From contig JAJOZX010001868.1 in NCBI GenBank assembly GCA_023014485.1, positions 36,001 through 100,000 on the forward strand: 64,000 bases of DNA. The letters are read 5' to 3'. The translations under genes were made by a program, and so were the position numbers. This DNA comes from Bathynomus jamesi (Eukaryota; Arthropoda; Malacostraca; Isopoda; Cirolanidae). The notes below the pieces were generated by a model, which saw only the letters and a program-made list of their open reading frames with translations, was not told the DNA's origin and ran no database searches. This document shows, one piece after another, positions 43,695 through 54,862 of the stretch; positions within the stretch are counted from its first letter, which is position 1; each line of letters begins with the position of its first letter.

Positions 43695-43965
43695 TATTTG
43701 AAAATGACCTTCATTTCCTTGAGAAATGTGCTATTTTTTAGAAATGACTGAGTCATTTTTGAAAAAATGGCATATTTCCCGAGGAAATGAGTGTCCTATA
43801 TCATATGCAAATATAATTCTGCTGCCCATCAGAGAAAATGGTGGATATATACGTGAAAATTACTTTTGTATCAGGTTAGGTCATTTCTGAAAAAATTTCT
43901 GAAAAAATTACACATTTCCCAAGGAAATGGTCATTTTCAAAGGTATTTATTTGTTTTTACACCCA
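43695..43965. repeat. Imperfect hairpin
   Basis: GAAAATGACCTTCATTTCCTTGAGAAATGTG on the left and CACATTTCCCAAGGAAATGGTCATTTTC on the right, with further internal GACTGAGTCATTTTTGAAAAAAT symmetry. Shares the CTTCATTTCC word with the neighbouring hairpins. Confidence 0.65.
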
Positions 43966-43984
43966 GTCTGTTTTTATGAGAACA

Positions 43985-44150
43985 ATCTTTTCTGGTCAAT
44001 TTTGAGGTGTTTTGCACGAATCTGCCATCTATTTCCTGTGCAAATGCGTAGTTTTTGAGATATTGTCATCTTGAAATCTACGTATTTGCACAGGAAACAG
44101 ATGGCAGTTTCGTACAAAACACCTCAAAATTAACCAGAAAAGTTTGCTCT
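43985..44150. repeat. Hairpin of the GGTGTTTTG-arm family
   Basis: Left arm CTTTTCTGGTCAATTTTGAGG...CATCTATTTCCTGTGCAAAT, right arm its inverse (ATTTGCACAGGAAACAGATGG...CCTCAAAATTAACCAGAAAAG), centre near 44065. Followed directly by CCTAATC/CCTAACC text. Confidence 0.85.
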
Positions 44151-44162
44151 CATTTTCATTTA

Positions 44163-44335
44163 AACTAACGAAAATATCACGACAACCTAATCAATCATCA
44201 AGGGTGTACAGCTGACCTAACTGGGTATTCAGTTGACCTAACCAGGCCTTCAATTGACCTAACCAGGCCTTCAATTGACCTAACCAGGCATTCAATTGAC
44301 CTAACCAGGCATTCAATTGACCTAACAGGTTAACA
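44163..44335. repeat. GACCTAACCAGGCATTCAATT tandem block
   Basis: Six or seven ~21-bp units of GACCTAACCAGGCATTCAAT after a GTGTACAGCTGACCTAACTGG start. Complementary in sense to the GGTCAATTGAATGCCC minisatellite at 41346. Confidence 0.88.
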
Positions 44336-44635
44336 TTGGTTATTTCACCTAAATATCTTCTGATCTTTTCATATTAGGCACTCACTGTCACATTTCAGGC
44401 AAGTTAAGGATGAAAGAATAACACCGTAATTGATAAAAACATCCAATCCTTTGTCTTCATCTAGGGCACATGACAAATCAAGTTCTCAAAGTTAAAATCA
44501 CATGAATGGCATGTCATAATTCTATCACAAACACCACTAAACTGAATCCAATTAGAAAAAAAAAAAATAGCCAAAAGAAAACCTGGTAATTATTTACAAA
44601 ATGCCATGACCTAAGTTGAAGTCAAAAATATATTT

Positions 44636-44772
44636 TTCTAGTATATTTTGGTGTGCTCTGTTCAAATATGACCTTCATTTCCTATGCAAATGGAAAGAAA
44701 TATGATTTTTTGGACATTAATTCAGTCATATTTCTTTCCATGTGCACAGAAAATGAAGGTCATATTTTTGAC
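44636..44772. repeat. Hairpin of the same arm family, right arm shortened
   Basis: Left arm ATTTTGGTGTGCTCTGTTCAAATATGACCTTCATTTC, right arm AATGAAGGTCATATTT; inner stem GGAAAGAAATATGA/TCATATTTCTTTCC. Followed by ATCTAACCTAACCTAATC. Confidence 0.78.
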
Positions 44773-45793
44773 ATCATCTAATCTAACCTAACCTAATCTT
44801 CCTTTTGCTTGAATCACCATCTAAACTGATATTTGCTAACTGAGGGGCGAACCAGCTTTCATATTTGGGAGCACAGAATTTAAGACAAAATCACCAACTT
44901 AATTAGGCCTAATAAATATAAAATATAATTGATATACCAACCTTCATTTATGCTTTGGGTGGATAAAGAAGGGCAGCTTGCTTAAGGAAGGAATGAAGAA
45001 GTTCCTCCTATGAGTGCTCCTGAATAAATAAATAATGGGCGAAGTACTGGGAATAATGATAATTTCGGTTCCCAGCCTGAAGCACCCAACTTTTGATGTC
45101 CTTCCAAAACCTCTCGATATTTTGTGTATGGGCTCCAGACTCGGGATCAATGAAATGTACAGAGTGATTAACTGTCAAATGGTTATAGCCCAAATCCGAG
45201 ACCTGGTACTTAGTGATGTGAGTCATTTTTTATTGTCGTTTTTTTTTTTTTTTTTTTCGTTTTTTTTGTTTAAAACGAAGATAGTCTGTTTTTTTTTTTT
45301 TTTTTTTTTTTATTGTTTTAAACTTATTCCATATTTTTCTTCCTTTAATCTAATAAGTATATTAGTATTACCTATAATTTACTATACTACCATGCTTATA
45401 CGGTTATACCTAGTATATGTATATAGTCATCTTTTAGAAAAACTGAATCACACAAAAAGTATATAATAGAAAGGAAAAACAAACCCTCATTTTTTATATG
45501 TATATACCTATATTTTTTAACTAGAACATAAAACATTCTTCCTCATTTCAAACAATATACATAATTGTGATTGGCAAGAGTACCAGTATATATATTCCAG
45601 ATCGGAAAAAAAAATATTCACCTTTTTTTGAACCTTTTTGTTAACCTAATGTTGGTTAACCTTCATTTCCATGGAAGAATCATCACTAGATTGGGTAGAG
45701 CATATATGCTAGTTTCAATATCACAGGTACTGGTATAATATCCATAATACTGGTATAAAACAATAGATATAATTGTGATTGGCAAGAATACCA

Positions 45794-45848
<55 letters not shown>

Positions 45849-45851
<3 letters not shown>

Positions 45852-47231
45852 TGCCCGCGAAAAGTATCCGATCACTCAAGAAAATACAATATTTTCCCTT
45901 GATATTCAGAGACACGTAATTCACTTTCTATTTGTTCTAGCGACATCTGGTAACTTTGAGGTTGCTCGCTGATATGAGAGCTATCCAACGCATTCTCAAA
46001 TTAGTGTTCTGGTAGCCTTCGTTGCGGGTGGCTGTGTCTCAAATTTGTCAGATTTCACTGTTTGTGTAAATTTCTTGATATTTTTTTTTTTTTTACAGAA
46101 AGTGGTGTAAATAAAATTTATATATAATGTGTGCTAAAAAACAACTTAAGAGTGATTGTCGAGGTGCTATTGTTGCTTTGCATGCATGTGGGAAATCACA
46201 GAGACAGATAGCTAAGGAATTAAACATATCCCAAAGTACCGTTAATTTATGGGTTTCACGGGCTAAGAACAATGGTGGCCTAACCACGCCAGTCCCTAAA
46301 AAACGATCTGGCAGACCGAGAAAAACAAATTCGTGAACAGACAAACTTATGAAACGTTTAGTATTGAAAAACCCAACAATAACTGCGAAAGAAATAAAAT
46401 TTAATATGAATAATTTGTTATCTGGTGTTTCTGAACGAACTATCCAGGAGCGGCTCCAAAAAGAACTCGGATTACCATCTCGCCATGCTGCTAAGAAACC
46501 GTTCATTAATGAAAAAATGCGTAAAAAACGTGTCGCATTTTGTAAAAAATACATTCATTGGACTGTTGATGACTGGAAGAAGGTTTTATTTAGCGATGAG
46601 TCGACATTTTTGACATTCAGAAGTTGTCCAAAAAAGGTTCGCCGGCCTATTGGCTCAAATAGGATGGACCCTAAAGACAATGAAACACCCTCCAAGTGTG
46701 ATGGTTTGGGGTTGTTTCAGTTACTATGGGCGTGGAAACTTATATTTTCTTCCGAAGAACACAACTATGAATGGTGCACGGTATTTAGCAATGCTACAGG
46801 ATAAACTTCCAATGGCAATGGCAATCCAAAGGACAAAACATACATGCATGATGGTGCACCATGTCACAGGGCCAAAATAGTGACAAAATGGATTACTGAC
46901 AATAAATTTGATATTTTGGATTGGCCTGGTAATAGTCCAGATCTCAATCCGATAGAAAATCTGTGGCTAATAATAAAAAATAAGGTTGAATGCCACGACA
47001 CTGGCTCAGTCGAAAAATTACAAGAGGCCATCAAAAAGGTATGGTGCAAGGAAATATCAGTGGAAGTTTGTCAAAACTTGATTAAATCCATGCCAAAACG
47101 TCTAGAACAAGTCATCCAAACCAAAGGACAGATGACAAAATACTAATATAAGGTTAGTATACATTTAAACATTGTTTTTTATGTAAAAAATACAAATTTC
47201 AAGGGTGATCGGATACTTTTCGCGGGCACTG
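45849..47231 (+). mobile_element. Tc1-type element inside hAT copy 2
   Basis: Left end CAGTGCCCGCGAAAAGTATC, right end GATACTTTTCGCGGGCACTG, a perfect 20-bp match that continues into CGATCAC. TA on both sides. 1383 bp, close to full length for this group. The long TA tract before it is its target. Confidence 0.95.
46127..47146 (+). pseudogene. Tc1 (DD34E) transposase pseudogene
   Basis: Begins at ATG 46127 with an HTH (K-S-Q-R-Q-I-A-K-E-L-N-I-S-Q-S-T-V) and R-S-G-R-P-R-K linker, then an in-frame TGA at 46336. It continues with the second HTH region, the first Asp in L-F-S-D-E-S-T-F, a frameshift near 46690, S-V-M-V-W-G-C-F, a second frameshift near 46840, Y-M-H-D-G-A-P-C-H (second Asp) and S-P-D-L-N-P-I-E-N-L-W (Glu). 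I count 34 residues between second Asp and Glu, giving DD34E. The C-terminus ends at 47146. One stop and two frameshifts only, so a moderately young copy. Confidence 0.93.
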
Positions 47232-47239
47232 TATATATT

Positions 47240-47519
47240 TATTTTTTTTTAGTTCAGGAAGAACCGATTCGCCTCTATTTAAAGGGCATATCTCAGCGGA
47301 AAAACAAAGAAAAAGTGAGAGGAAAGACAGAGGAAAAAGAAAGGGTGGAGGGGACAGTCGAAGTGGAAAAAGACCAAGGATGACAAGGACTGCAGGGTCG
47401 AGCCCCATCATCCTTGGGTGCTAGGGCCGGGAGGGCGCACGTGAAACCTCCAGGAACAAGCACGTACAAACGAGCACAAAGAGCACTCAAGAGCATGAGC
47501 TTAGAACCCCCTTGCGGGG

Positions 47520-47520
<1 letters not shown>
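47240..47520. other. Unidentified ~280-bp insert, GC-rich
   Basis: Sequence between the Tc1 right flank and the next TA tract has a purine-rich run (GAAAAAGTGAGAGGAAAGAC...) and a GGGTCGAGCCCCATCATCC segment. It is absent from hAT copy 1, so it is a secondary insertion. I see no TIR and cannot classify it. Confidence 0.5.
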
Positions 47521-47578
<58 letters not shown>

Positions 47579-47647
47579 CAAATAGAAAAATAAAAAAAAT
47601 ATAAATATTCATCTCTTTCTTTAACCTTTGTGTTAACCTAATGCTGT

Positions 47648-47880
47648 TTAACTTTCATTATCTGATTCTATTTCCATTGAAGAATCATTATCACTAGATT
47701 GATTAGAGCATATAGTTTCAATATCACAGGTACTGGTACTTATTGCAGATTTGGATGTTGACGAAGCCAATGTAGCACCATGTTTTACTTCACTTTCTTG
47801 GAATTTTGCATTTTGGGATATAAATACTAGCTTTGCTGCTCTGTCTGTGCTTAATCGGTTTCTTTTGGCTGTATGGATAT
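47648..47880 (-). pseudogene. hAT transposase C-terminus in copy 2
   Basis: Nearly identical to the one in copy 1: A-K-R-N-R-L-S-T-D-R-A-A-K-L-V-F-I-S-Q-N and the acidic tail ending S-D-N-E-S. Copy 2 has Ser where copy 1 has Arg after K-R-N-R-L. Upstream on the minus strand are TG/TA repeats. The frame continuing to 48130 is repeat-derived (His-Thr-Tyr-rich) and I exclude it. Confidence 0.85.
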
Positions 47881-48427
47881 TACTGTATGTGCTAAATGAT
47901 TTCGGAGGTAATGAAAGGGCAAAATAGAGGTGTATGAGTTTGTGTAGGTATATATGTGAGTATGCGTGCGTATGTATCTGGAATTCTGGATGTATGTGTG
48001 TGTATGGGGTATATAATAGATATAAATGTGTATATAAGTATTTATGTATATATTGGTATATATGTATATGGGTGTATGTGTATGTATATATATGGATGGT
48101 CTCGGGGGGGGGGGGGGGGGAATATGTCATCGCTGGTCTAAAGGATAGTTAAGTGGGAGATTCAAAATCCGAGGCATGGATGGGAGAGTCCTGGAAAGGT
48201 TGGACAATGGGCAGTCAGCTCCCAGCCAGTGTTCTCGCAAGTTTAACAGATCTAAGATACAAGACTTTCAGTGCAAGAAAGAGGCCAGTTTTTTTCTGTA
48301 AATAGGCTGAAAAGGACATTCTATACTGGTACCATATGGCCTATTTTATTATTTATTTATTTATTTTTATAATATATATCATTGCAAAAGTATACCTTAT
48401 AATTAAATTGGCAATATCTATATTAAT

Positions 48428-48430
<3 letters not shown>

Positions 48431-48473
<43 letters not shown>

Positions 48474-48510
48474 GACAAAAAAAAAAAAAAAAACAACAAA
48501 AAACAAAAAA
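48431..48510. repeat. Long A-tract at the hAT copy 2 end
   Basis: About 40 A in a row, then CG, then further A-runs with single C interruptions. In copy 1 the corresponding end has only short A-runs. Homopolymer length here may be affected by assembly error. Confidence 0.9.
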
Positions 48511-49557
48511 AACGTTTTTTTTACATCACTACTGGTACTATATGCTACCCACCAATCACTATGCACAATTGACCCTGGCCTAATGTACCGCTGAATTAAA
48601 GGAATTAATGTTTCCGCGGACCTATTTTCCACTGGCACAAGGAATTTCCTTTTGGAAACCTCCACTGGCACAAGGAATTTCCTTTTGGAAACCCTCTCAA
48701 TCCCTCCAAACACCCACACTCCCTGCACTAACTGACCACAATTGTACTTAGTCTTGCCAAACTTACTCTTGTCAATTTCACATAGTATGTGAAATTGACT
48801 GCCGATTGAAGCTTGATTTTGAAGCCAGGAGTTTGCAACCTCAGAGCAAAACAACCTCCAATCAACTGCACTGCGAGAACTAAACTCTAGGTTTGTCACA
48901 GCATAATTTTGGGAAAAGCATAGAGTTAGGAATACATTTATAAATAGCAAATTTTGCCACGGTTCAATATGAACATTATCCAGCCAGGTCCCTTTACAAA
49001 TGCTTACATGAAAGTTACACCGTACTACGCACTTACTTTTTGGATTCGTCCTTTGCCAGTTGCAATAAAAAGATTGTTGGTCTTCATGATAACAACATAG
49101 GTTATTGCATTTTGAACACTGTTTTGAAGTTGGAAGAATGCCGTGATCTTGAAAAAATTTAATTGAAGCCGGATTATTATGGCCAAAACGTTCAATTGCT
49201 CGAATGTACGTCACACCACACCCTTCACACAATGCCATCCTAGAAAAACTAACCAATGAAGATGGGATTGAGGGACATGTGAGTAATGCATAGCAAATTA
49301 CGTCATATGATGTCATCACTATTTCCCTCTACAAAAATCCTAAAATTATGATTCTTTGCACAATAATGCATGTATTTATATTATCTTCTTATAATAATTT
49401 TTGGTTAATGTTTACTATAACACCAGCTGCACCCCAAGTAAAATGAAATATTTCCAGTAGTACATCATAGTTTACTAAGAAAAATGGTGTATGTCTTTAT
49501 TTGGGGAAATTCGCATTTACGAAGATATTTGCTTCTGAAATTTTAATTAACGATATC

Positions 49558-49583
49558 CATTTGACGTGACATCACGTCAAATG
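49558..49583. promoter_or_regulatory. Perfect short palindrome with two TGACGT half-sites
   Basis: CATTTGACGTGA and its inverse TCACGTCAAATG are separated by CA. TGACGT is the core of CRE/ATF-type sites. It lies ~100 bp upstream of the Merlin B coding start and could be a promoter element or simply an element terminus. Nearby GCGCATTTATAATAACGA text is repeated at about 49582, 49608 and 49724. Confidence 0.4.
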
Positions 49584-49776
49584 CGCATTTATAATAACGA
49601 CATTAATGCACGTTTATAATAATGACATTTGTTTTGATTTTCATCTAGTATAGTGATTGACGCCATTTTCCTTTAAATAGGTCATGTGAAGGCTGTAATT
49701 ACGATTTTGAAGAACTGATAGCGCATGTTTATAATAACGATAAAGCCACTATAGAGATTTTCATTGCACATAACAT

Positions 49777-52700
49777 TAGGCCGGGCTGAAACTATAATTT
49801 TTGTTTGATTTTAATTTATCAGAGTGACTAACAGTTGGCTTTTGATATAAAAATAAGATTCCTGAAAAAAATAATTGGTGGCCACCAATGTGTGTCCGGC
49901 CACCCCCATTTTTGTAAAAACATCTAATGCTGCACTAGCAAAATCAGGAAAATGGCAATCTCTCTTCTTCTGAACATGCTAGAGAGATGGTTTGCATACC
50001 AAAAGATGCAGAATTTGATTTAGAACAAATTATTAAGTGGTATTTTTTCATAAAACCTTTAGTTTGAGTTATTTTAGAAAAACTAATTTTTTGGGCCCAT
50101 AGACCCCCTTTCAACTGAATGTCAACACAATAAAACACTCTCAAGCTGCAAATTGACATGTATTAGTGGTTTTCAATCAGCAATCAAAATCAGCCATTTT
50201 AAATTCATTGAAAATGCTTTTTGACATTCCAAAATGCCAAACATTAAATTATACAATTAACAAATTGTCATTTTGTCATATTTTAGCATGATAAATAATA
50301 ATCTAGAACTTAAAATATTTTTTAGACACAATCTTTCATTAATTTACGTGATCTAATTTTGTTTCTAATAAGACCATCTCTACGCTCATGACCTACAACA
50401 GCCAAGGATGCTTCAGTGACAAGCTTGATGTGCCTTTCAACATTCTGACTGTGGCACTCGTGATCCAGTTTCAATGCGGTATTAATGATATCACGCAGTT
50501 CATCATTACTGAATTCTTTTAATACAGGTGGAACAGTTTCCCATTGGGACATAGCAGACAGCTTGTGGTATGCAGAAGCTTTGAAATTGATGATTGGCTT
50601 TCTAAAGACCCTAACATTCTCATCTATAGCAGGATATTCATCAGTACCACCTTCATGATCCTCTTCATTCTCATCATCACTTTCAATTATTCCACCTGCA
50701 AAATCATTGCTACTACCAGATTCATCATCAAAATCCTCTATAACTCCCCTCAGACACAGAACTTTATTGACAGCACACCTCCTCACCTCTTCATCTTCAT
50801 CAGCCAGCATTCCAACTAAAATATTTTCAACATGAGCAAAATAGCTGTTATGTTTAATACGTCATAACAAATTTCTCTAATTTTCCTGTCAGGGAATTTA
50901 TTTACTCTTTGGATCATATTGAATAGGTTTCTTGACCCATCACTTAGCCTCTTATTAGCCTTGATATTGAACCAACTGTGAAAGTATACTTTGATGATGA
51001 ATTCTACTATGATTTTGAGGTTCTTACTGGGTCTTTTTTGTGAAACATAAAAGCGAAGAATTCTACAGGCTAAGGTGAGCCATCGAGAGTGATTTAGCAG
51101 GCCAACTTCTAAGAGTGCAAGGTCTTCATCCACTTCACCAGTAATAATTGCCCAGCAGATGCAGTATCCATAGTATTGGTCTGTTGATAAATTATTGACC
51201 ACCTCATTTGGTAGAAGCACAAATGCAGGATAAGGTATAGATTTGAAGTCCACAACATTCCATTCTGACACATCCCCATTGAGCTGAGAACCAATAGGGC
51301 CAGAAAATTTGTCTGGACTTTTTGTTGTCCCATCTAAAGTTATGAAGATGTGTCTAAGTGGCAATTCATTTAGATGCAGAAGATATCCCACTGAAGAGGT
51401 TGCCCTAAAAACATTTCCAAATATCTGATTGACCCATGCATATGTCCTGTGTTAGTATTTGTCCCATCTGCTTTAACTAAGTTTAATTTGGCCTCAAGTT
51501 CTGTCCCTTTAATGATCTTATAAATGCCATGAGCAATGTCAATGCCTTTGCCACTCTCCGGGTAAAATGGTCGAGGTAGAAATCATCTGAAAATAAATGT
51601 AATTAATTTTACAATTAAATAAAAATGAAAAAGGAAGGAATAAAGTTAACTGGACAGTTGTCACTTAAAAAGAAAATTTTTTAAGTAATTGAAATATTAC
51701 TTTATAGTACAGTAATATAACAGCATAATGCCTATAACTGTATGACAATCATTTCCATTTACCTGGCTCTCCAGTAATGACATAATGTTCCTCTAGGATT
51801 GTGGATGTATAATACTTTTCATTTACTTTGTTAACAGCAAGTGTAGCATCCTTTCTACCGTCAAAGCCAATGCCAGTCACTTTTTCAAATATCACTTCTT
51901 CCTTCTTCCTTTCAGCTCTCTCCCTTCTCAACTTGTTTCTGAAAAGTATTTCAAAAATATTGGCCATGCATTACTGCATTAGCATTATACAAATATACAA
52001 AATACAAATGTCAGTGTCCTGTTTGAAACTAATTAATATAAATACAAAATAGAAATTTTGACGCTAATTAAAAATAATAGTAAATCTGGTGATTTAGAAC
52101 TTATAGCAGAAGCTAAGAAATGTAATATCTAGAGTGATTAAAAACATACTTATCAATAACATTTTGTATGTTATCTGGGGTGATTACTCCAAAGTCCACC
52201 AATGTAGCAGAACCAATAGCCGCTCCTGCTCTATCACTTACTTGATATCTGTTAGGATATTTAAAGTAGATTTACATATCTATTGTCAATGAATAATTTA
52301 TTGGTAATCTTAATCTCTTAGTCACAATGATTTCACTTTAAGCTGTATTAAAAGATTTATCTTTCAGTACTATACCTGTCACATGCTTCAGCTAATGAGC
52401 GTAATCTAGTTCTGTTCTGTAATGTTGAGACTTCTGGAACATAGTCTGCATCAAATGAATCATTACAACTGTCGCTATCTGTCAACTCAGGAATGTCCAT
52501 AGGTTCAGGAGGATGAGGAGGACTGATTCTTTTTTTTTGAGATTGAATAACCCGTGATTTGAATTTTAAGTCAGTGGCTGTTTCTGGGACTTCTTTCAGG
52601 GTACAGTAACCATGCCTAGTTGTTTTCTGGTCCTACAAAGTGATTATATTTCATTACACTATAATGTATCTTTTATCTATGGGTCTCTATATGTAAATTG

Positions 52701-53934
52701 AAATTCTTACAAAAATGAGAAAATACTAAAATATTACTTATCATTAACATCATTAATAGTGTATTATTGATATTACTAACTTATTAAATGCACTTTAAAA
52801 ATTGTAGCAAATTATTAATAATATTAATAATTGATAATTAATTAATATTAATTAATAATTTACAACTTGAAATTCAATCAACAATCAGACCTACCTCATA
52901 AAACTGGTAATCAGATTCAGTCATTTTTAGTAAGTGCTTTTTCTCTGTATCTGCCAACAGTTTGTGATCATGTTGATATATGTCAAATAAAACGTTTACA
53001 GTTTTCAGAAAATCATCCAGATCTTGATGATATTTAGGTCCCCTTTTCTTTTTGTCATACTTCAGAAGGCGGTTGAATTCCTTTATTTGGGTTTTCAGTC
53101 GGCTCTGTATGGCATTTACTGATATTGGATAAACATTATATGTGACCCACAATTTATGCAATTCCTCAGAAGTAGCTCTCAGTACAGCATCTGTTTTATA
53201 GTCTCCGAAACACAAACACCTTTCAATAACTTGCTTCAACGTAGGCAATTTCCCTAAAGGAAACTGTTCTGCTGGCATAAAACGTACATCACCAAGTACT
53301 TTAGCAACTGTTTTCCTTGTAGAAGTCATACTTTATATTGCAAATGTTGAATTCAATGACAAATTGCAGTTGGAAACTTATAACAAAGGCACCTGAAAAA
53401 AAAAAAGTTTTCAATTTATTACGTTTAAAAAAAGTTCATGAAGCAGCCCCACCCTCTATTCTTTAATCAAGCATAATGGATGCAAGATAACAAGGAAAAG
53501 TCATATCATGTGATCACTATGTCCATGTCAACATCCTTTTAGGGCAATGTTAGTAATCAAAAAGCCAAATCATGCTTATTTTAGAATTTCTTTTGTCACT
53601 AAGGTCCGTCGAAAGGGGGTCTATGGGCCCCAAAAATTAGTTTTTCTAAAATAACTCAAAAACTAAAGGTTTTATGAAAAAATACCACTCTTAATAATTT
53701 GTTCTAAATCAAATTCTGCATCCTTTGGTATGCAAACCATCTCTCTAGCATGTTCAGAAGAGATATTGCCATTTTCCTGATTTTGCTAGTGCAGCATTAG
53801 ATGTTTTTACAAAAACTGGGGTGGCCGGACACACGTTGGTGGCCACCAATTATTTTTTTCAGGAATCTTATTTTTATATCAAAAGCCAACTGTTAATGAC
53901 TGATTAATTTTATCTTGAGTTTCAGCCCGGCCTA
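49777..53934 (-). mobile_element. E4: 4.16-kb DNA transposon with ~335-bp TIRs
   Basis: Ends TAGGCCGGGCTGAAAC and GTTTCAGCCCGGCCTA. The inverted repeat extends from 49777 to ~50113 and from ~53600 to 53934 with few differences (GGTGGCCACCAA, ATGCTGCACTAGCAAAATCAGG and GGGCCCATAGACCCCC-like text on both sides). Exact 9-bp target duplication ACATAACAT at 49768-49776 and 53935-53943. Long TIRs and a 9-bp duplication recall MULEs, but the encoded protein does not look like a known MULE transposase. It interrupts the Merlin B coding sequence. Confidence 0.95.
50325..53329 (-). pseudogene. Uncharacterised multi-exon transposase-like gene of E4
   Basis: Exons with matching GT/AG sites and phase: 53329-52895, 52632-52376, 52248-52151, 51938-51763 and 51586 onward. 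Frameshifts follow in the last exon near 51570, 51390 and 50830. Residues in order: a basic N-terminus, P-P-H-P-P-E-P linker, G-I-G-F-D-G-R-K-D in exon 4, S-G-K-G-I-D-I-A-H-G-I, K-A-D-G-T-N-T-N-T-G, L-G-Q-P-L-Q-W, L-L-H-L-N-E-L-P-L-R-H, L-D-G-T-T-K-S-P, N-H-S-R-W-L-T-L-A, and Q-N-V-E-R-H-I-K-L-V-T-E-A near the end (to ~50325). I align F-D-G-R with W-D-G-K of E2, D-G-T-N-T-N-T-G with D-T-T-A-S-N-T-G, and N-V-E-R-H-I-K-L with N-D-A-A-E-R-G-I-A-L. Similar proteins are familiar from arthropod genomes as uncharacterised. Splicing is strongly supported by frame continuity across four junctions. Confidence 0.8.
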
Positions 53935-54862
53935 ACATAACATTTTACCATCAACAAGGAATTGTCCATTGTGTGATAAACAGTGTACGTACAGAGAGGA
54001 CCAGCATATATTCCGGTGTACACTAACAAAAGAAATAAGCGTGTAAACACATGCGTATTCTCCATATCCCAGTTCAAGGATACATGGCTAGATAAAATGA
54101 ATGTAAAGCCTAATGTAATATTACGTTTTATGAACATATTCCTGATGAAAGAATTCTCAGAAGCCTATTGTATACGTAATTTACATCTCTCCTCAAAGAC
54201 AATAGTCGATTGGAAATCATTTTGCTGTGAAGTATGTGAATATTGGGTTGAACATCAAAAACCAATTGGTGGTAGCGGTGTAACTGTAGAAATTGATGAG
54301 TAAAAATTTGGTAGGCAAAAATATGAACGCGGCCGTGTTCTCAATTGTGTGTGGGTTTTTGGCAGGATAGAATGTGATTCCCAAAAAATATTTATTTTAA
54401 GTGTCCAAGACCATAAAAACAGAAACACTCATTCCATTAATTCAAAAATATATATTACCTGGTAGCACAATTTATTCAGATCAGTGGAAAGCATACCTAG
54501 GACTAGCGCAGCTACCACAGATTTACATCCATAAGACAGTTAACCACTCCAAGAAAACTTTGTAGACCCAGAAAATTCCAATGTCCACACACAAACTACT
54601 GAAAGACTTTGGAAGGATGTGAAGCAGTGGATTCTTCACCAAGGTAATAGAATGGACTACTACCCTAAGTACATTGCACGCTACCTATTTTGTGCATGTC
54701 ACGCCAACACTAATAATGCTCTGTGTCAGTTTCTTCATGCAACTTCACAGCTTTATCCTCCTCCTGCTTCTGCTTGAATGCATAGCTTTATCCTCCTGCG
54801 TCTGATTGAATGTTACAGTAAGTAAATGCTTGCTATAGTAAACTACATTTTTTTTAATGTAA

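Larger units (their letters stand above)
45211..48531 (-). mobile_element. hAT element, copy 2 (3.32 kb), nested in Merlin A
   Basis: Left end TAGTGATGTGAG, right end ACATCACTA, exact 8-bp target duplication CTGGTACT at 45203-45210 and 48532-48539. It matches copy 1 (31877-33645) along both flanks, but contains a Tc1 element and a second non-coding insert where copy 1 has none. The right end is an unusually long A-tract (48431-48510). Confidence 0.95.
44944..49319 (-). pseudogene. Merlin (ISXO2/IS1595-like) transposase A, split by a hAT
   Basis: Upstream part (49319-48540): a Cys-rich N-terminus (C-E-G-C-G, C-S-K-C-N-N-L-C), the core L-C-E-I-D-K-S-K-F-G-K-T-K-Y (first Asp), G-V-W-V-F-G-G-I-E-R, a duplicated V-S-K-R-K-F-L-V-P-V-E, then I-V-H-S-D-W-W-V-A-Y (second Asp). 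The hAT at 45211-48531 enters here. Downstream part (45210-44944): L-G-Y-N-H-L-T-V-N-H-S-V-H-F, G-A-H-T-Q-N-I-E-R-F-W-K-D-I-K with the catalytic Glu, then F-I-Q-E-H. The halves are offset by one base at the joint. Merlin is the eukaryotic relative of bacterial IS1016/IS1595. The 12-codon tandem duplication and the frame offset show it is dead. Confidence 0.92.
49680..54776 (+). pseudogene. Merlin (ISXO2-like) transposase B, split by E4
   Basis: Left part (49683-49776) reads C-E-G-C-N-Y-D-F-E-E-L-I...I-F-I-A-H-N. E4 then interrupts. The right part (from 53944) continues in frame L-P-S-T-R-N-C-P-L-C-D-K-Q-C-T-Y-R-E-D-Q-H, matching Merlin A's zinc-ribbon-like N-terminus. Further on come I-V-D-W-K-S-F-C-C-E-V, V-E-I-D-E (first Asp), a TAA at 54301, K-F-G-R-Q-K-Y, V-W-V-F-G, then in shifted frames Y-S-D-Q-W-K-A-Y (second Asp) and T-E-R-L-W-K-D-V-K-Q-W (Glu), ending near 54776. 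Several stops and shifts make it inactive. The expected initiator ATG reads AGG. Confidence 0.92.

Noticed and set aside
47880..48130. Extension of the hAT copy 2 frame into a His/Tyr/Thr-rich N-terminus (also 33060-33158)
   Set aside because: The extension translates TATATGTG-type simple repeats and has no hAT catalytic motifs.
50325..53329. E4 gene as a host gene with introns
   Set aside because: It is enclosed by ~335-bp TIRs with an exact 9-bp target duplication inside another transposon's gene and has frameshifts, so it is element-borne.
49777..53934. E4 as an ordinary MULE because of long TIRs and the 9-bp duplication
   Set aside because: I see no MULE-type transposase motifs or SWIM-type zinc finger in the exons; kept as unclassified.
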